From Moraxellaceae bacterium AER2_44_116 (GTDB lineage Bacteria; Pseudomonadota; Gammaproteobacteria; Pseudomonadales; Moraxellaceae), in NCBI GenBank assembly GCA_006546595.1, contig VIAD01000005.1:62001-126000 (forward strand): a stretch of 64,000 bases of DNA, given 5' to 3'. The notes beneath the pieces were generated by a model. It saw only the letters and a list, made by a program, of their open reading frames with translations. It searched no databases and had not been told where the DNA came from. Shown in pieces: positions 8,034 to 16,151 of the stretch (positions are counted from its first letter, which is position 1; the number at the start of each line of letters is the position of its first letter). The translations under genes were made by a program, and so were the position numbers.

Positions 8034-10528
8034 CCACCTTATTTCTCAGCACCGTCAATCCACCCCCTTTAGGATTCACGTTTGCACAGCCAACACGCAA
8101 AGATTTATTGAGTCGGGTATTTGCTATTTATACCGACAATCCCTCGGTATTGGTGCAGCAAGTTGAACAACGCTTAACCAAAGTTAAAGGTGTACTGGTG
8201 TACTCCGCCAATGAATGTACACTCAATCAACTAAGCACCCATTTTTGGTTGATGAGTATTCCGCTCATGGCCGAAAATAATTTAATACATCTTGTTCAAC
8301 CGTTACTCAGTACCTTAGAAAGTTTAACCATCACTCAAGACCAAAATACCGACTTACAACGAACGCTTGCCCGCGTTAGTCGCAACTTGGATGAAGTACA
8401 ACAAGATTATCAACGTGCCACTGACACCCTCGTGAAACAAGTACAAAACTTGTTACAGGCGGAATCCAAATTATTAAGCAGTGAAACGCATCTCAAACAT
8501 ATTATTGATTTATTACCGCAACAAATTTATGCCATTGATCACGAAGACCACATGATTTTGGCTAATGAGTCTTATACCAATGCCCATAACGTCAATATCC
8601 ACGATATTTTAGGACGTTCTACCAAAGATATCGCCCCAAAAGCAGATATCGATAGTGGTTGGCTAGAAACCGCCCAATCCGCTAATAAAACGGTACGTCT
8701 CAATAATGTCCGTGTCGATATTCCTGAACGAACATTAGCAACTCATACTGGCGACCGTTTTTTTCATGTCACAAAAATCCCATTTCATTTTAATGGCGAC
8801 AACTTACTCGGAGTATTAACGGTTGCGACGGACATTACCGAGCATAAAAATGCTGAACAAGCGATATTGAAACTCAATCAAGAGTTAGAACAACGGGTGA
8901 TTGATCGTACTGCGGCATTAGCTCAAGCTAACGAATATCTACATGAAACTAAGGCACAAGCCGAAGCCGCTAATGCCTCTAAAAGCTTATTTTTAGCCAT
9001 GATGAGTCATGAAATCCGCACACCCATGAATGGTGTCGTGGGTATGATTGATTTGTTACGGGAAACAGCACTTGATCACGACCAGCAAAAAATGCTCAAC
9101 ACAGTGCGTGAATCTTCGTTTGTTTTATTAAATTTGATTGACGACATTTTAGATTTTTCAAAAATTGAAGCAGGACGCTTAGGCTTAGAAAAAATTAGCT
9201 TTTCATTGAGTGAAGTAATGGAGGGTGTAGCGGAAACCCTCATGCCCAATGCAACACAAAAACAATTAACACTAGATTGCTTTGTGAGCCCCAACATTCC
9301 TGATCTTCTTATCGGTGATCCTGTCAGATTACGGCAAGTGTTATTTAATTTGTGCGGCAATGCGATTAAGTTTACCCATGCCACGGCAGAAAAATATGGC
9401 TTAATCCAACTGCGTGCCGAACGGGTTGCTTTACATGATGATGCCATCGACTTAGTGCTACAAATTGAAGATGATGGTATTGGAATGCCACCTGAATCCA
9501 TTCACCGCTTGTTTGAGCCGTTTACCCAAGCCGAAAGTTCAACCACACGTCATTATGGAGGTACAGGCTTAGGCTTGTCGATTTGCCGCAAATTAGTAGA
9601 AATGATGGGCGGTTATATCGAAGTCAACAGCCTTGTTGGTTTTGGCAGTTGTTTTAGCGTGTTTTTACACCTCCCTCTTGCCCAAACAGCAGAAGCAAGC
9701 CAACTCAATCAATTAACCGATGTTCATGTGCTTGCGGTGTTACCACAAAATACTCTTCGGCGTACCGTCTGTGCATATTTACAGTATTGGGGGGTCAATT
9801 TATGGGTTGTTGATAGCTTGCAAGAAGCGGAAATCCACATCCAAAAGCGCGCCTCAAATCAACCGCCACCTATTTTAATGTTGGGTTCTTTGTGGCCAAC
9901 TCCCAGTCCTGCACTCGCACATTTGCCGACGTTACTGCTCACTTTTCGCCATGACAAATCCAGTACTAGCAGTAGTTTACCTGCCAACATGATTCGTCTG
10001 TGGATATCGCCTTTACGACGTGAAGACTTATGGGTCGCCTTACAAATAGCCAGTGGTAAAAAAAGCGCGCAAGCATTGGGAATTCCTTATAAAGAATCAC
10101 ATCCCAACACACAAGTATTACTGACTCACTCGGAAGCAGAACAACAAGGACAATTGATTTTAGTCGCTGAAGATAATCCAGTAAATCAAAAGGTTATCGA
10201 AAAACAACTCGCCCATTTAGGCTACACTTGCCGACTAGCAGACGATGGCAAAATGGCGTTTAAACTCTGGCAACAACATCAATTTGCCATGCTGATTAGC
10301 GACTGTCACATGCCCGAAATGGATGGCTTTGAATTAACACACGCCATTCGTCATGCCGAAAAAGACCTTAATCAACATATTCCTATTATTGCTTTTACGG
10401 CTAATGCCCTGCGCGGCGAAACAGAACGCTGTTTAGTGGCAGGCATGGATGACTACCTGTCAAAACCCGTCGAAATGAAGTCATTACGCCGTATTTTAAC
10501 CAAATGGATGCCCTCAAAAAACAATTAA
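8030..10528 (+). CDS. PAS hybrid sensor histidine kinase with C-terminal receiver
   Basis: An 832-residue soluble hybrid kinase without membrane segments. Order: an N-terminal region of about 100 residues of unknown fold, a coiled coil (about 105-155), a PAS domain (about 155-285), a short coiled coil, HisKA with His327 in SHEIRTPMNG, a HATPase domain (N, G1 and G2 boxes; GGTGLGLSICRKLVE), a degenerate receiver-like stretch (about 560-670) with no clear phospho-Asp, and a good receiver (about 705-828) with Asp758 in LISDCHMPEMDG. The start overlaps the FIST gene by 4 nt. No DNA-binding output is present, so the phosphate must pass to a partner encoded elsewhere. Confidence 0.9.
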   Translation: MTTLFLSTVNPPPLGFTFAQPTRKDLLSRVFAIYTDNPSVLVQQVEQRLTKVKGVLVYSANECTLNQLSTHFWLMSIPLMAENNLIHLVQPLLSTLESLTITQDQNTDLQRTLARVSRNLDEVQQDYQRATDTLVKQVQNLLQAESKLLSSETHLKHIIDLLPQQIYAIDHEDHMILANESYTNAHNVNIHDILGRSTKDIAPKADIDSGWLETAQSANKTVRLNNVRVDIPERTLATHTGDRFFHVTKIPFHFNGDNLLGVLTVATDITEHKNAEQAILKLNQELEQRVIDRTAALAQANEYLHETKAQAEAANASKSLFLAMMSHEIRTPMNGVVGMIDLLRETALDHDQQKMLNTVRESSFVLLNLIDDILDFSKIEAGRLGLEKISFSLSEVMEGVAETLMPNATQKQLTLDCFVSPNIPDLLIGDPVRLRQVLFNLCGNAIKFTHATAEKYGLIQLRAERVALHDDAIDLVLQIEDDGIGMPPESIHRLFEPFTQAESSTTRHYGGTGLGLSICRKLVEMMGGYIEVNSLVGFGSCFSVFLHLPLAQTAEASQLNQLTDVHVLAVLPQNTLRRTVCAYLQYWGVNLWVVDSLQEAEIHIQKRASNQPPPILMLGSLWPTPSPALAHLPTLLLTFRHDKSSTSSSLPANMIRLWISPLRREDLWVALQIASGKKSAQALGIPYKESHPNTQVLLTHSEAEQQGQLILVAEDNPVNQKVIEKQLAHLGYTCRLADDGKMAFKLWQQHQFAMLISDCHMPEMDGFELTHAIRHAEKDLNQHIPIIAFTANALRGETERCLVAGMDDYLSKPVEMKSLRRILTKWMPSKNN

Positions 10529-10571
10529 CCTCGCTCATCACTTAAATGCACATTTTCGATAGCCCAAAAAA

Positions 10572-10643
10572 CCGTTCATCGATAAAAATACACCGCTTGT
10601 CGACATGCAATATCCGTTTGTCGGCAATTAAATACCGTTCATC
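10572..10643 (+). promoter_or_regulatory. Four AlgR/LytTR-like boxes, 21-bp period (first phospholipase gene)
   Basis: Direct repeats CCGTTCATC (10572), CCGCTTGTC (10593), CCGTTTGTC (10614) and CCGTTCATC (10635) start exactly 21 bp apart, so all face the same side of the helix. They resemble the AlgR box CCGTTCGTC and the paired direct repeats bound by LytTR regulators. The last box ends 138 nt before the ATG. The same layout recurs at 11865-11936. Confidence 0.7.
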
Positions 10644-10781
10644 CCTGTGGCGCGTTAGGTTAAGTTTTTGTCATCTTCCATCAACGCAAATGCTGTTTTA
10701 TTAGTCTATTCTTAACACACTTTATACAGAACTGCTTTGTTCTGTTAACAATCGATGCACGAATACATCAGGGGCAATTAT

Positions 10782-11804
10782 ATGAAAAAAATCACTCAAA
10801 TCGCTTGCTTGGCTACACTAAGCATGGGTTTAACCCTTGAAGCACAAGCTTTTAGCCAAGAAACACATCGCCGCATCGCTATTGATGCCGTAAACTACAT
10901 GAAAGCAAATCCAACGACGACGAACTACAGCAAATTGTTAGCAGGTGCAACAAAAGCAGGCATGACAATTGATCAATTTGCCGCTGCTTTAGGTCAAGGC
11001 GCGTATGATGTCGATGATTTCGCCGACACTTATCTCTGTGGCGCAACAACAGGCAGTTGCCAATTAGCACCTGTTTGGGGCTTAGGTGCAGGCATCGTTA
11101 AATACACATCTTACTGGCACTTTATGAATCGTACACAAGGTGCGGACGTACATGGTAACGATTTTGGTGGTTACAACTACGCCAAACTCACCGTTTGGGG
11201 CGACATCGACAACATGGCCGCAACTTGGTTATATGGCGATTATTTAGATGATGGCTCAGGTGGTTTAACAGGGTGGTTTTGGTCAGATAGCTCCAAATAC
11301 AATGCCTATGGCATTACCGAAAAAAACTATCGTTTAGGTGGCTACTCTAAAAACACGATGTATCAAGATTTTGAAACGTCTCCGTTTCAGCCGATTGATA
11401 ACTTAGGCCAATATTGGTTTCAAAAATTCTTGACGACTCCTACGGTGCAGACCTTGGGTTTTGTTATGCACACGACAGATTTACTACAACCTCACCACGT
11501 TTGGACAACTTCCGCGTTAAATCATGCGGGTTGGGAAACGTGGGTCAATGACAACTATTATGGCTTGGCATTAAATAACAACAGCAAAGTCACTGCTGCG
11601 TTAAATAACTTAACGCCTGTTTCTCCTACAGCAACGGATATTCGTCCTTTGTTAACACAAGCGGCAGGTATTTCTTATAGCCAAGGTGGGATTGTATTAT
11701 CAAGCACGGATACGAATGATCGTACCAACGTCGCCAACATTGTTATTCCACATGCCATTGCTACTGTAGTCCGTGTGTTAAATCGTGCGGCCGAACGCCT
11801 CTAA
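10782..11804 (+). CDS. Secreted zinc-dependent phospholipase C / S1-P1-nuclease-like protein, copy 1
   Basis: A 340-residue exported protein. A Sec signal peptide (MKKITQIACLATLSMGLTLEAQA) ends at about residue 23, and the mature protein begins FSQETHRRIAIDA. Conserved His/Asp groups (QETHRRIA, DVDDF, SYWHFMNR, HTTDLLQPHHVW) match the zinc-binding pattern of the zinc-dependent phospholipase C/S1-P1 nuclease superfamily, so hydrolysis of phospholipids or another phosphodiester outside the cytoplasm is expected; substrate unknown. The frame is open to 10755, but the ATG at 10782 has AGGGGC upstream and starts the signal peptide. It is a close paralogue of the next gene. Confidence 0.75.
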   Translation: MKKITQIACLATLSMGLTLEAQAFSQETHRRIAIDAVNYMKANPTTTNYSKLLAGATKAGMTIDQFAAALGQGAYDVDDFADTYLCGATTGSCQLAPVWGLGAGIVKYTSYWHFMNRTQGADVHGNDFGGYNYAKLTVWGDIDNMAATWLYGDYLDDGSGGLTGWFWSDSSKYNAYGITEKNYRLGGYSKNTMYQDFETSPFQPIDNLGQYWFQKFLTTPTVQTLGFVMHTTDLLQPHHVWTTSALNHAGWETWVNDNYYGLALNNNSKVTAALNNLTPVSPTATDIRPLLTQAAGISYSQGGIVLSSTDTNDRTNVANIVIPHAIATVVRVLNRAAERL

Positions 11805-11825
11805 TAACCCGTATTCATTGTTTAT

Positions 11826-11852
11826 AGCCCACTATCATAGTGGGCTTTTTTT
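11826..11852 (+). terminator. Terminator of phospholipase-like copy 1
   Basis: AGCCCACTA and TAGTGGGCT form a perfect stem around a short loop and are followed by seven T residues, 22 nt after the stop codon. Confidence 0.85.
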
Positions 11853-11864
11853 ATCCCAAAAAAA

Positions 11865-11936
11865 CCACTCACCCCTTAAAAAATACCACTTATCGGCAAT
11901 AAAAAGCCATTCATCTACTTTTTTATACCGTTAATC
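11865..11936 (+). promoter_or_regulatory. Four AlgR/LytTR-like boxes, 21-bp period (second phospholipase gene)
   Basis: CCACTCACC (11865), CCACTTATC (11886), CCATTCATC (11907) and CCGTTAATC (11928) lie exactly 21 bp apart, like the array before copy 1 but more degenerate. Downstream, blocks such as TAGGTTAAGTTTTTGTCAT and CTATTCTTAACACACTTTAT are shared with the first promoter, so the whole regulatory region was duplicated with the gene. Confidence 0.65.
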
Positions 11937-12072
11937 CTTATGGCGCAATAGGTTAAGTTTTTGTCATTTTTACACAAAGCAAAGTGCATAAATTAGGCTA
12001 TTCTTAACACACTTTATACCAAACCACTTTGTTCTGGTAACACACGAAAAACAAATACCTTAGGGGTCAATA

Positions 12073-13092
12073 ATGAAGAACTTCACCAAACTAGTTGTCG
12101 GCACAACATTAGCACTCGGTTTGGCCATGGAAGCCCAAGCATTCTCGCAAGAAACCCATAAACGCATCGCGATTGATGCCGTGAACTACATGAAAGCCAA
12201 CCCAACAACAACAAACTATGCCAAACTATTAACTGGCGCAACAAACGCGGGTTTGACGATCGACCAATTCGCCGCAGCTTTAGGCCAAGGTGCGTATGAT
12301 GTTGATGACTTTTCTGACACCTATTTATGTGGTGCATCGACTGGTAGCTGTCAACAAGCACCTGTTTGGGGCGCAGGTTCAGGCATTGTTAAATATACGT
12401 CTTATTGGCACTTTATGAACCGTACTCAAGGTTCTGACGTGCATGGTAATGACTTTGGTGGTTATAACTACGCCAAATTAACGGTTTGGGGCGACATCGA
12501 CAACATGGCGGCAAGCTGGTTGTACGGTGACTATTTAGATGACGGTTCAGGCGGCTTAAAAGCATGGTTTGGCGAAACATCTAAATATAATGCTTATGGC
12601 ATTACCGAAGCGAACTATCGTTTAGGTGGCTACTCCAAAAACACCATGTATCAAGACTTTGAAACCTCACCGTTCCAACCGATTGATAACTTAGGCCAAT
12701 ACTGGTTCCAAAAATTCTTAACAACACCGACCGTACAAACGCTAGGTTTTGTGATGCACACCACTGACTTATTACAACCTCATCATGTGTGGACAACTTC
12801 GGCGTTGAACCATGCAGGTTGGGAAACTTGGGTTAACGATAACTACTATACATTAGCGTTCAATAGCCCTGCTAAAGTCACTGCGGCATTGAACAACTTA
12901 ACTCCGTTAGCAGCCACAGCAACAGATATTCGTCCCGTCTTAACACAGGCCGCTGGTGTGGCTTACAGTCAAGGTGGGATTGTATTATCTAGCACTGACA
13001 GCAATGACCGTACCAATGTCGGTAATGTTGTGATTCCTCATGCGATTGCCATGGTGGTTCGAGTATTGAATCGTGCTGCTGAACGCTTCTAA
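12073..13092 (+). CDS. Secreted zinc-dependent phospholipase C / S1-P1-nuclease-like protein, copy 2
   Basis: A 339-residue paralogue of the preceding gene, the same along nearly its whole length except the signal peptide and a few loop residues. The signal peptide (to about AQA at residue 23) and all conserved metal-ligand candidates (QETHKRIA, SYWHFMNR, HTTDLLQPHHVW) are kept, so both copies are probably active. The first 12 codons and the third positions of many codons differ between copies, so the duplication is not brand new and the protein has been held under selection. ATG at 12073 follows AGGGGTCAATA. Each copy has its own promoter and terminator. Confidence 0.75.
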   Translation: MKNFTKLVVGTTLALGLAMEAQAFSQETHKRIAIDAVNYMKANPTTTNYAKLLTGATNAGLTIDQFAAALGQGAYDVDDFSDTYLCGASTGSCQQAPVWGAGSGIVKYTSYWHFMNRTQGSDVHGNDFGGYNYAKLTVWGDIDNMAASWLYGDYLDDGSGGLKAWFGETSKYNAYGITEANYRLGGYSKNTMYQDFETSPFQPIDNLGQYWFQKFLTTPTVQTLGFVMHTTDLLQPHHVWTTSALNHAGWETWVNDNYYTLAFNSPAKVTAALNNLTPLAATATDIRPVLTQAAGVAYSQGGIVLSSTDSNDRTNVGNVVIPHAIAMVVRVLNRAAERF

Positions 13093-13118
13093 GCCAAGCC
13101 GTTAAGTTAGCACGCACA

Positions 13119-13156
13119 AAATCCCCCTAAGAATGTGTTTTTTAGGGGGATTTTTG
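13119..13156 (+). terminator. Terminator of phospholipase-like copy 2
   Basis: AATCCCCCTAA pairs with TTAGGGGGATT and is followed by TTTG TTTT, 26 nt past the stop codon. Confidence 0.85.
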
Positions 13157-13297
13157 TTTTCAGGGCTATACTTTTACTGACGATAACTGATACACCTATA
13201 ATCTGACTCAGACGACACATTGCATGTTTGCTACCCGCGTCTGTGTCTATTTTTCGACTCACTATAAAAATATTAGGTATTTCAACACTACCATCTT

Positions 13298-13395
13298 AGG
13301 ACTTACGCGGTTATCGCTAAATCCCCCCTCTTTTTGAAAGAGGTGTTAAGGGAGATTCACAAAATGCACTAATCGCGGCGCAATGCGTAAGTCCT
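13298..13395. repeat. 98-bp terminal-inverted-repeat element, copy A
   Basis: Perfect 11-bp ends AGGACTTACGC and GCGTAAGTCCT bound a 98-bp unit. Inside the left end is GGTTATCGCT and inside the right end CACTAATCGCGGCGCAATG. The middle contains AATCCCCCCTC paired with GAGG..GGGAGATT. It sits upstream of the PpiC gene. Same family as 15519-15616 and 25985-26083. Confidence 0.75.
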
Positions 13396-13423
13396 GAACT
13401 AACATAATAAATAAGAGGTTTTT

Positions 13424-14815
13424 ATGTCCAAAGGTCTATGGCGTATGAGTTTATTAGCCACATTAATGAGCATGACATCTGCTCATGCCAAAGTCACTTA
13501 TGATTTAAGTCGTAATGCACCTGCGGCAACGGTTGCAGGCATCAGCATTAGCCCTGCTGTTTTAGAAGTCATGTACAAAGTATCCAGTGCCAAAAAACCC
13601 GAACTTTCACGCGCTGCTGTGCTAAACGCGCTCATTGAAAATCAATTGATCGGTCAATATGCCATTAAACGTTTTGGCAAAGAAAAAATCGTGGAAGATA
13701 ATAGCGTTAGTTTCAGACCATACGTATTAGAAGAACAAGAGTTTAGAGCTGTTATGCAAATCGCTTTTGCCAAACCGTTAAGTGAAGCCTTAAAACAATT
13801 TGGCGGCAAGCTAGACAAAACATTGAGTGATGAAAACCCCATTAAAGCCAGTGAATGGGATACTTATTTACCTAGCAATAAAATCATGCAACTTGAATTT
13901 GCACTCAGTGCAACAGGCAAAGTTGCTGCCGCCAAACGGATATTAGTCAATTATCGTTTTGACGACAAAAACGCAGGCTCAATCAGTTTATTAGACGTTT
14001 ATAACAGCCAAAACGTACAAGGCCGTGACAAAATTCACAGCCGCGAAGGTGATTATGTCTCTGCTCAGGCGCGTGAGTTGGTGGTGAATCGTTATATGGA
14101 ATATTGGGTAAAAACATCATCAGGACTGACTGCGGCAGATATTGCCAGTATCAAACAAGCTATCACCAATAAAACCTATCATGACGGTTTTGCCTCTTAT
14201 ATTGGTATTGCTGCAGATATTCATGATGATGTCCCTTATGTCAAAGGATTAGCGGCCAAAGTAACGCAAGCCGAAATTAAAGCTTACTACAATAAGCACA
14301 AAGACGAATTCAAACGCATTGAAAAAGTCAAAGCCCAGCATATTACCGTTGCCGATGAAAAAACTGCCATTACTGTCACCGAAGCACTGAAAAAAGGCGG
14401 CAAATTTTCTGATCTTGCTCGTCAATATTCAATTGCCAGTGATAAAGACAAAGGCGGAGATTTAGGTTGGATTATTCATGATCTAAAAAACCCAACATGG
14501 ATCAATACACTCGCCTTCATGCAGCCCGTCAATACTCCTTCCCGCCCCGTTCGCACGCCGATTGGCCAATGGGAAATTTTCTTGGTCACAGAGAAAGACG
14601 AAGGTTATCAGGCAGCAGACAGTGACAGTGTTCGTTATACTGCGGCACAAACCATTGCTCGTCAAAAAGCCGCCACAGAATATCGACAAATACGCATGAC
14701 CTTGATTAAACAAGCTGACATTCATATTCAAAAGAGTTTTCAAGGCCAAAGTAGCACCTTAGAGGGGGATGTTGTCGTTGCCCCACTTAGCGATGAAGAT
14801 CATCACCATCATTAA
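13424..14815 (+). CDS. PpiC-type periplasmic peptidyl-prolyl isomerase with histidine tail
   Basis: A 463-residue exported foldase. A signal peptide (about 1-22, ending SAHAK) precedes an N-terminal SurA/PrsA-like helical region with NALIENQLIG at about residue 67, then a parvulin (PpiC) domain at about 300-390 (KAQHITVADE, FSDLARQYS, KGGDLGWI). It should isomerise Xaa-Pro bonds and chaperone proteins in the periplasm. The protein ends in DEDHHHH, a natural acidic/histidine tail that could bind Ni2+ or Zn2+. ATG at 13424 follows AAGAGG. A membrane-anchored hypothetical follows 64 nt downstream across a hairpin, so the two may be co-transcribed. Confidence 0.85.
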   Translation: MSKGLWRMSLLATLMSMTSAHAKVTYDLSRNAPAATVAGISISPAVLEVMYKVSSAKKPELSRAAVLNALIENQLIGQYAIKRFGKEKIVEDNSVSFRPYVLEEQEFRAVMQIAFAKPLSEALKQFGGKLDKTLSDENPIKASEWDTYLPSNKIMQLEFALSATGKVAAAKRILVNYRFDDKNAGSISLLDVYNSQNVQGRDKIHSREGDYVSAQARELVVNRYMEYWVKTSSGLTAADIASIKQAITNKTYHDGFASYIGIAADIHDDVPYVKGLAAKVTQAEIKAYYNKHKDEFKRIEKVKAQHITVADEKTAITVTEALKKGGKFSDLARQYSIASDKDKGGDLGWIIHDLKNPTWINTLAFMQPVNTPSRPVRTPIGQWEIFLVTEKDEGYQAADSDSVRYTAAQTIARQKAATEYRQIRMTLIKQADIHIQKSFQGQSSTLEGDVVVAPLSDEDHHHH

Positions 14816-14832
14816 TAAAACTCAAAAGAAAT

Positions 14833-14865
14833 AGGACTCGCTTAACCTATTTTTCAGCGAGTCCT
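14833..14865 (+). repeat. Intercistronic inverted repeat
   Basis: AGGACTCGCT and AGCGAGTCCT form a perfect 10-bp stem with a 13-nt loop between the PpiC gene and the next gene. There is no T-run; it may protect the upstream mRNA or attenuate. Its AGGACT start recalls the 98-bp elements but the arms differ. Confidence 0.6.
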
Positions 14866-14879
14866 AAGAGAGGTGAATT

Positions 14880-15461
14880 ATGAAAAAGCCGATTATTGGA
14901 TTTAGTATTGCGGTAGTTGTCCTCGCTTCATTAGCATTTATGGCGAGGACGTGGCTTGTTGATGACAATACCAAACCCTTTACCTTAGGTAAGCCCCCCG
15001 TTAGTACAGCAACAGGTATTGGCCCTAGTCTGAATAGCGAACAAGCACCTAGTAACGTTGCTACGCCTCCTGAACCCGTTATCTCTGGCACAGATAGCCC
15101 ATTATTACCCTTAGAACCGAGTACCGTTGATGCGGCAACATCCATGGCCAATGCCATGAAGAACGGCGACCCACGCGCTCCTGTCATTATTCATGATACG
15201 GTGCAAGAAGCGGCAACGCCTGAAGAAATTGCTAGTCCAAAACTGTACGCACAATACGAAGCACGACAAAATATGCGCTTGTATAAGGGTTATGTGAAAG
15301 CGGCAGAAGTAGAAATTCCGCGTTTACAGGCTGATATTGCCAAAGCGAAAGCAATGGGCTTAAAACCCGAACAAATTGCCGAAGGAGAGGAAAAGTTAAG
15401 ACGCATTCAACAAATGCGTGACCAGTTAGCGAGTGAACACCCAGAGGTATTGAAGCAATAA
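14880..15461 (+). CDS. Hypothetical membrane-anchored periplasmic protein
   Basis: A 193-residue protein I do not recognise. One hydrophobic segment at about residues 5-22 without a clear cleavage site suggests an inner-membrane anchor with the rest in the periplasm. Residues 30-90 are Pro/Ser/Thr-rich and probably disordered; residues about 115-190 are charged and helical (AEVEIPRLQADIAKAKAMG, EEKLRRIQQMRDQLA), likely a coiled coil. GAGAGGTG precedes the ATG at 14880. It follows the PpiC gene by 64 nt on the same strand, so it may assist that foldase; this is only positional. Confidence 0.65.
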   Translation: MKKPIIGFSIAVVVLASLAFMARTWLVDDNTKPFTLGKPPVSTATGIGPSLNSEQAPSNVATPPEPVISGTDSPLLPLEPSTVDAATSMANAMKNGDPRAPVIIHDTVQEAATPEEIASPKLYAQYEARQNMRLYKGYVKAAEVEIPRLQADIAKAKAMGLKPEQIAEGEEKLRRIQQMRDQLASEHPEVLKQ

Positions 15462-15484
15462 CAAACACCGCACTTTGTAAACAA

Positions 15485-15513
15485 TGGCCTACCGTGACGG
15501 TAGGTCATTTTAT
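15485..15513 (+). terminator. Terminator after the membrane-anchored hypothetical
   Basis: GGCCTACCG / CGGTAGGTC form a tight stem with a TGA loop followed by ATTTTATT, 24 nt after the stop. Confidence 0.7.
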
Positions 15514-15518
15514 TGCTT

Positions 15519-15616
15519 AGGACTTACGCGGTTATCGCTTATTTGTGAACTAAAAATCGTTTCCAACGATTTTTAGTTCACAAAACGCGCTAATTTCGGT
15601 GAAATGCGTAAGTCCT
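15519..15616. repeat. 98-bp terminal-inverted-repeat element, copy B
   Basis: Ends AGGACTTACGC and GCGTAAGTCCT match copy A. The middle is a perfect hairpin with arms GTGAACTAAAAATCGTT and AACGATTTTTAGTTCAC, quite different from copies A and C, yet total length is again 98 bp. It lies between convergent genes. Confidence 0.75.
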
Positions 15617-15622
15617 GTGCTG

Positions 15623-16111
15623 TTATCGCTGCCATCCCAGTTTTATTGTGTCAAATTCATCGACATCTCTTTGCACACACACCACCCCCATTGCCTTGAG
15701 AATCGTGTTAATTGCTCTCATTCCTGTGGGGACTTGCACACGTAATTGCTGTTGATGATCCCATAGATCGTCTGTTTTTAAGGGTTGAATACGGACTTTG
15801 CCACTTTCGTAAAGTATGGCCGCTTGATAGCCAATGCCACCAAAATAATCCGTTTCTATATAAGCTAGGGCTGTCAGGTGTGATTTTGTTTCCAACAGTG
15901 CAGATAATGAAGCGGAAAGATAGCCAAACTCAGTATAGGGATCCGCATCAGGACAATTAATCAGTTCATTGATGTCATCAAGAAGCTCATCCGTCAGACT
16001 CATTAGCCAAAACCCTTGTGCTAACGCTGAACACTCCGCATGTAGCCAATCTTTCGCTAATGATTTAATGTCTTGTTCCCTGCCGATAATGGCTTTTAAG
16101 CAATGCCCCAT
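15623..16111 (-). CDS. Hypothetical protein, possibly immunity-type
   Basis: A 162-residue cytosolic protein I cannot name with confidence. Visible features are MGHCLKAIIG at the start, a central IETDYFGGIGYQAAIL block and DEFDTIKLGWQR at the end. This layout recalls small stand-alone proteins sometimes annotated near polymorphic toxins, but I cannot confirm that. The frame is open to 16183 and overlaps the end of the TonB-like gene and a palindrome at 16132-16147; the upstream part looks like read-through of that repeat, so ATG 16111 is preferred although its GGTGGAG is unusually close. A later start is possible. It is downstream of the TonB-like gene on the same strand. Confidence 0.5.
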   Translation of the reverse strand: MGHCLKAIIGREQDIKSLAKDWLHAECSALAQGFWLMSLTDELLDDINELINCPDADPYTEFGYLSASLSALLETKSHLTALAYIETDYFGGIGYQAAILYESGKVRIQPLKTDDLWDHQQQLRVQVPTGMRAINTILKAMGVVCVQRDVDEFDTIKLGWQR

Positions 16112-16130
16112 TCTCCACCCTACTACCTGA

Positions 16131-16149
16131 TGACTTACGCGTAAGTCCG
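16131..16149. repeat. Collapsed copy of the terminal-inverted-repeat element
   Basis: The palindrome GACTTACGCGTAAGTC is exactly the two ends of the 98-bp element joined with the core removed. It lies 3 nt from the end of the TonB-like gene. Confidence 0.6.
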
Positions 16150-16151
16150 TA

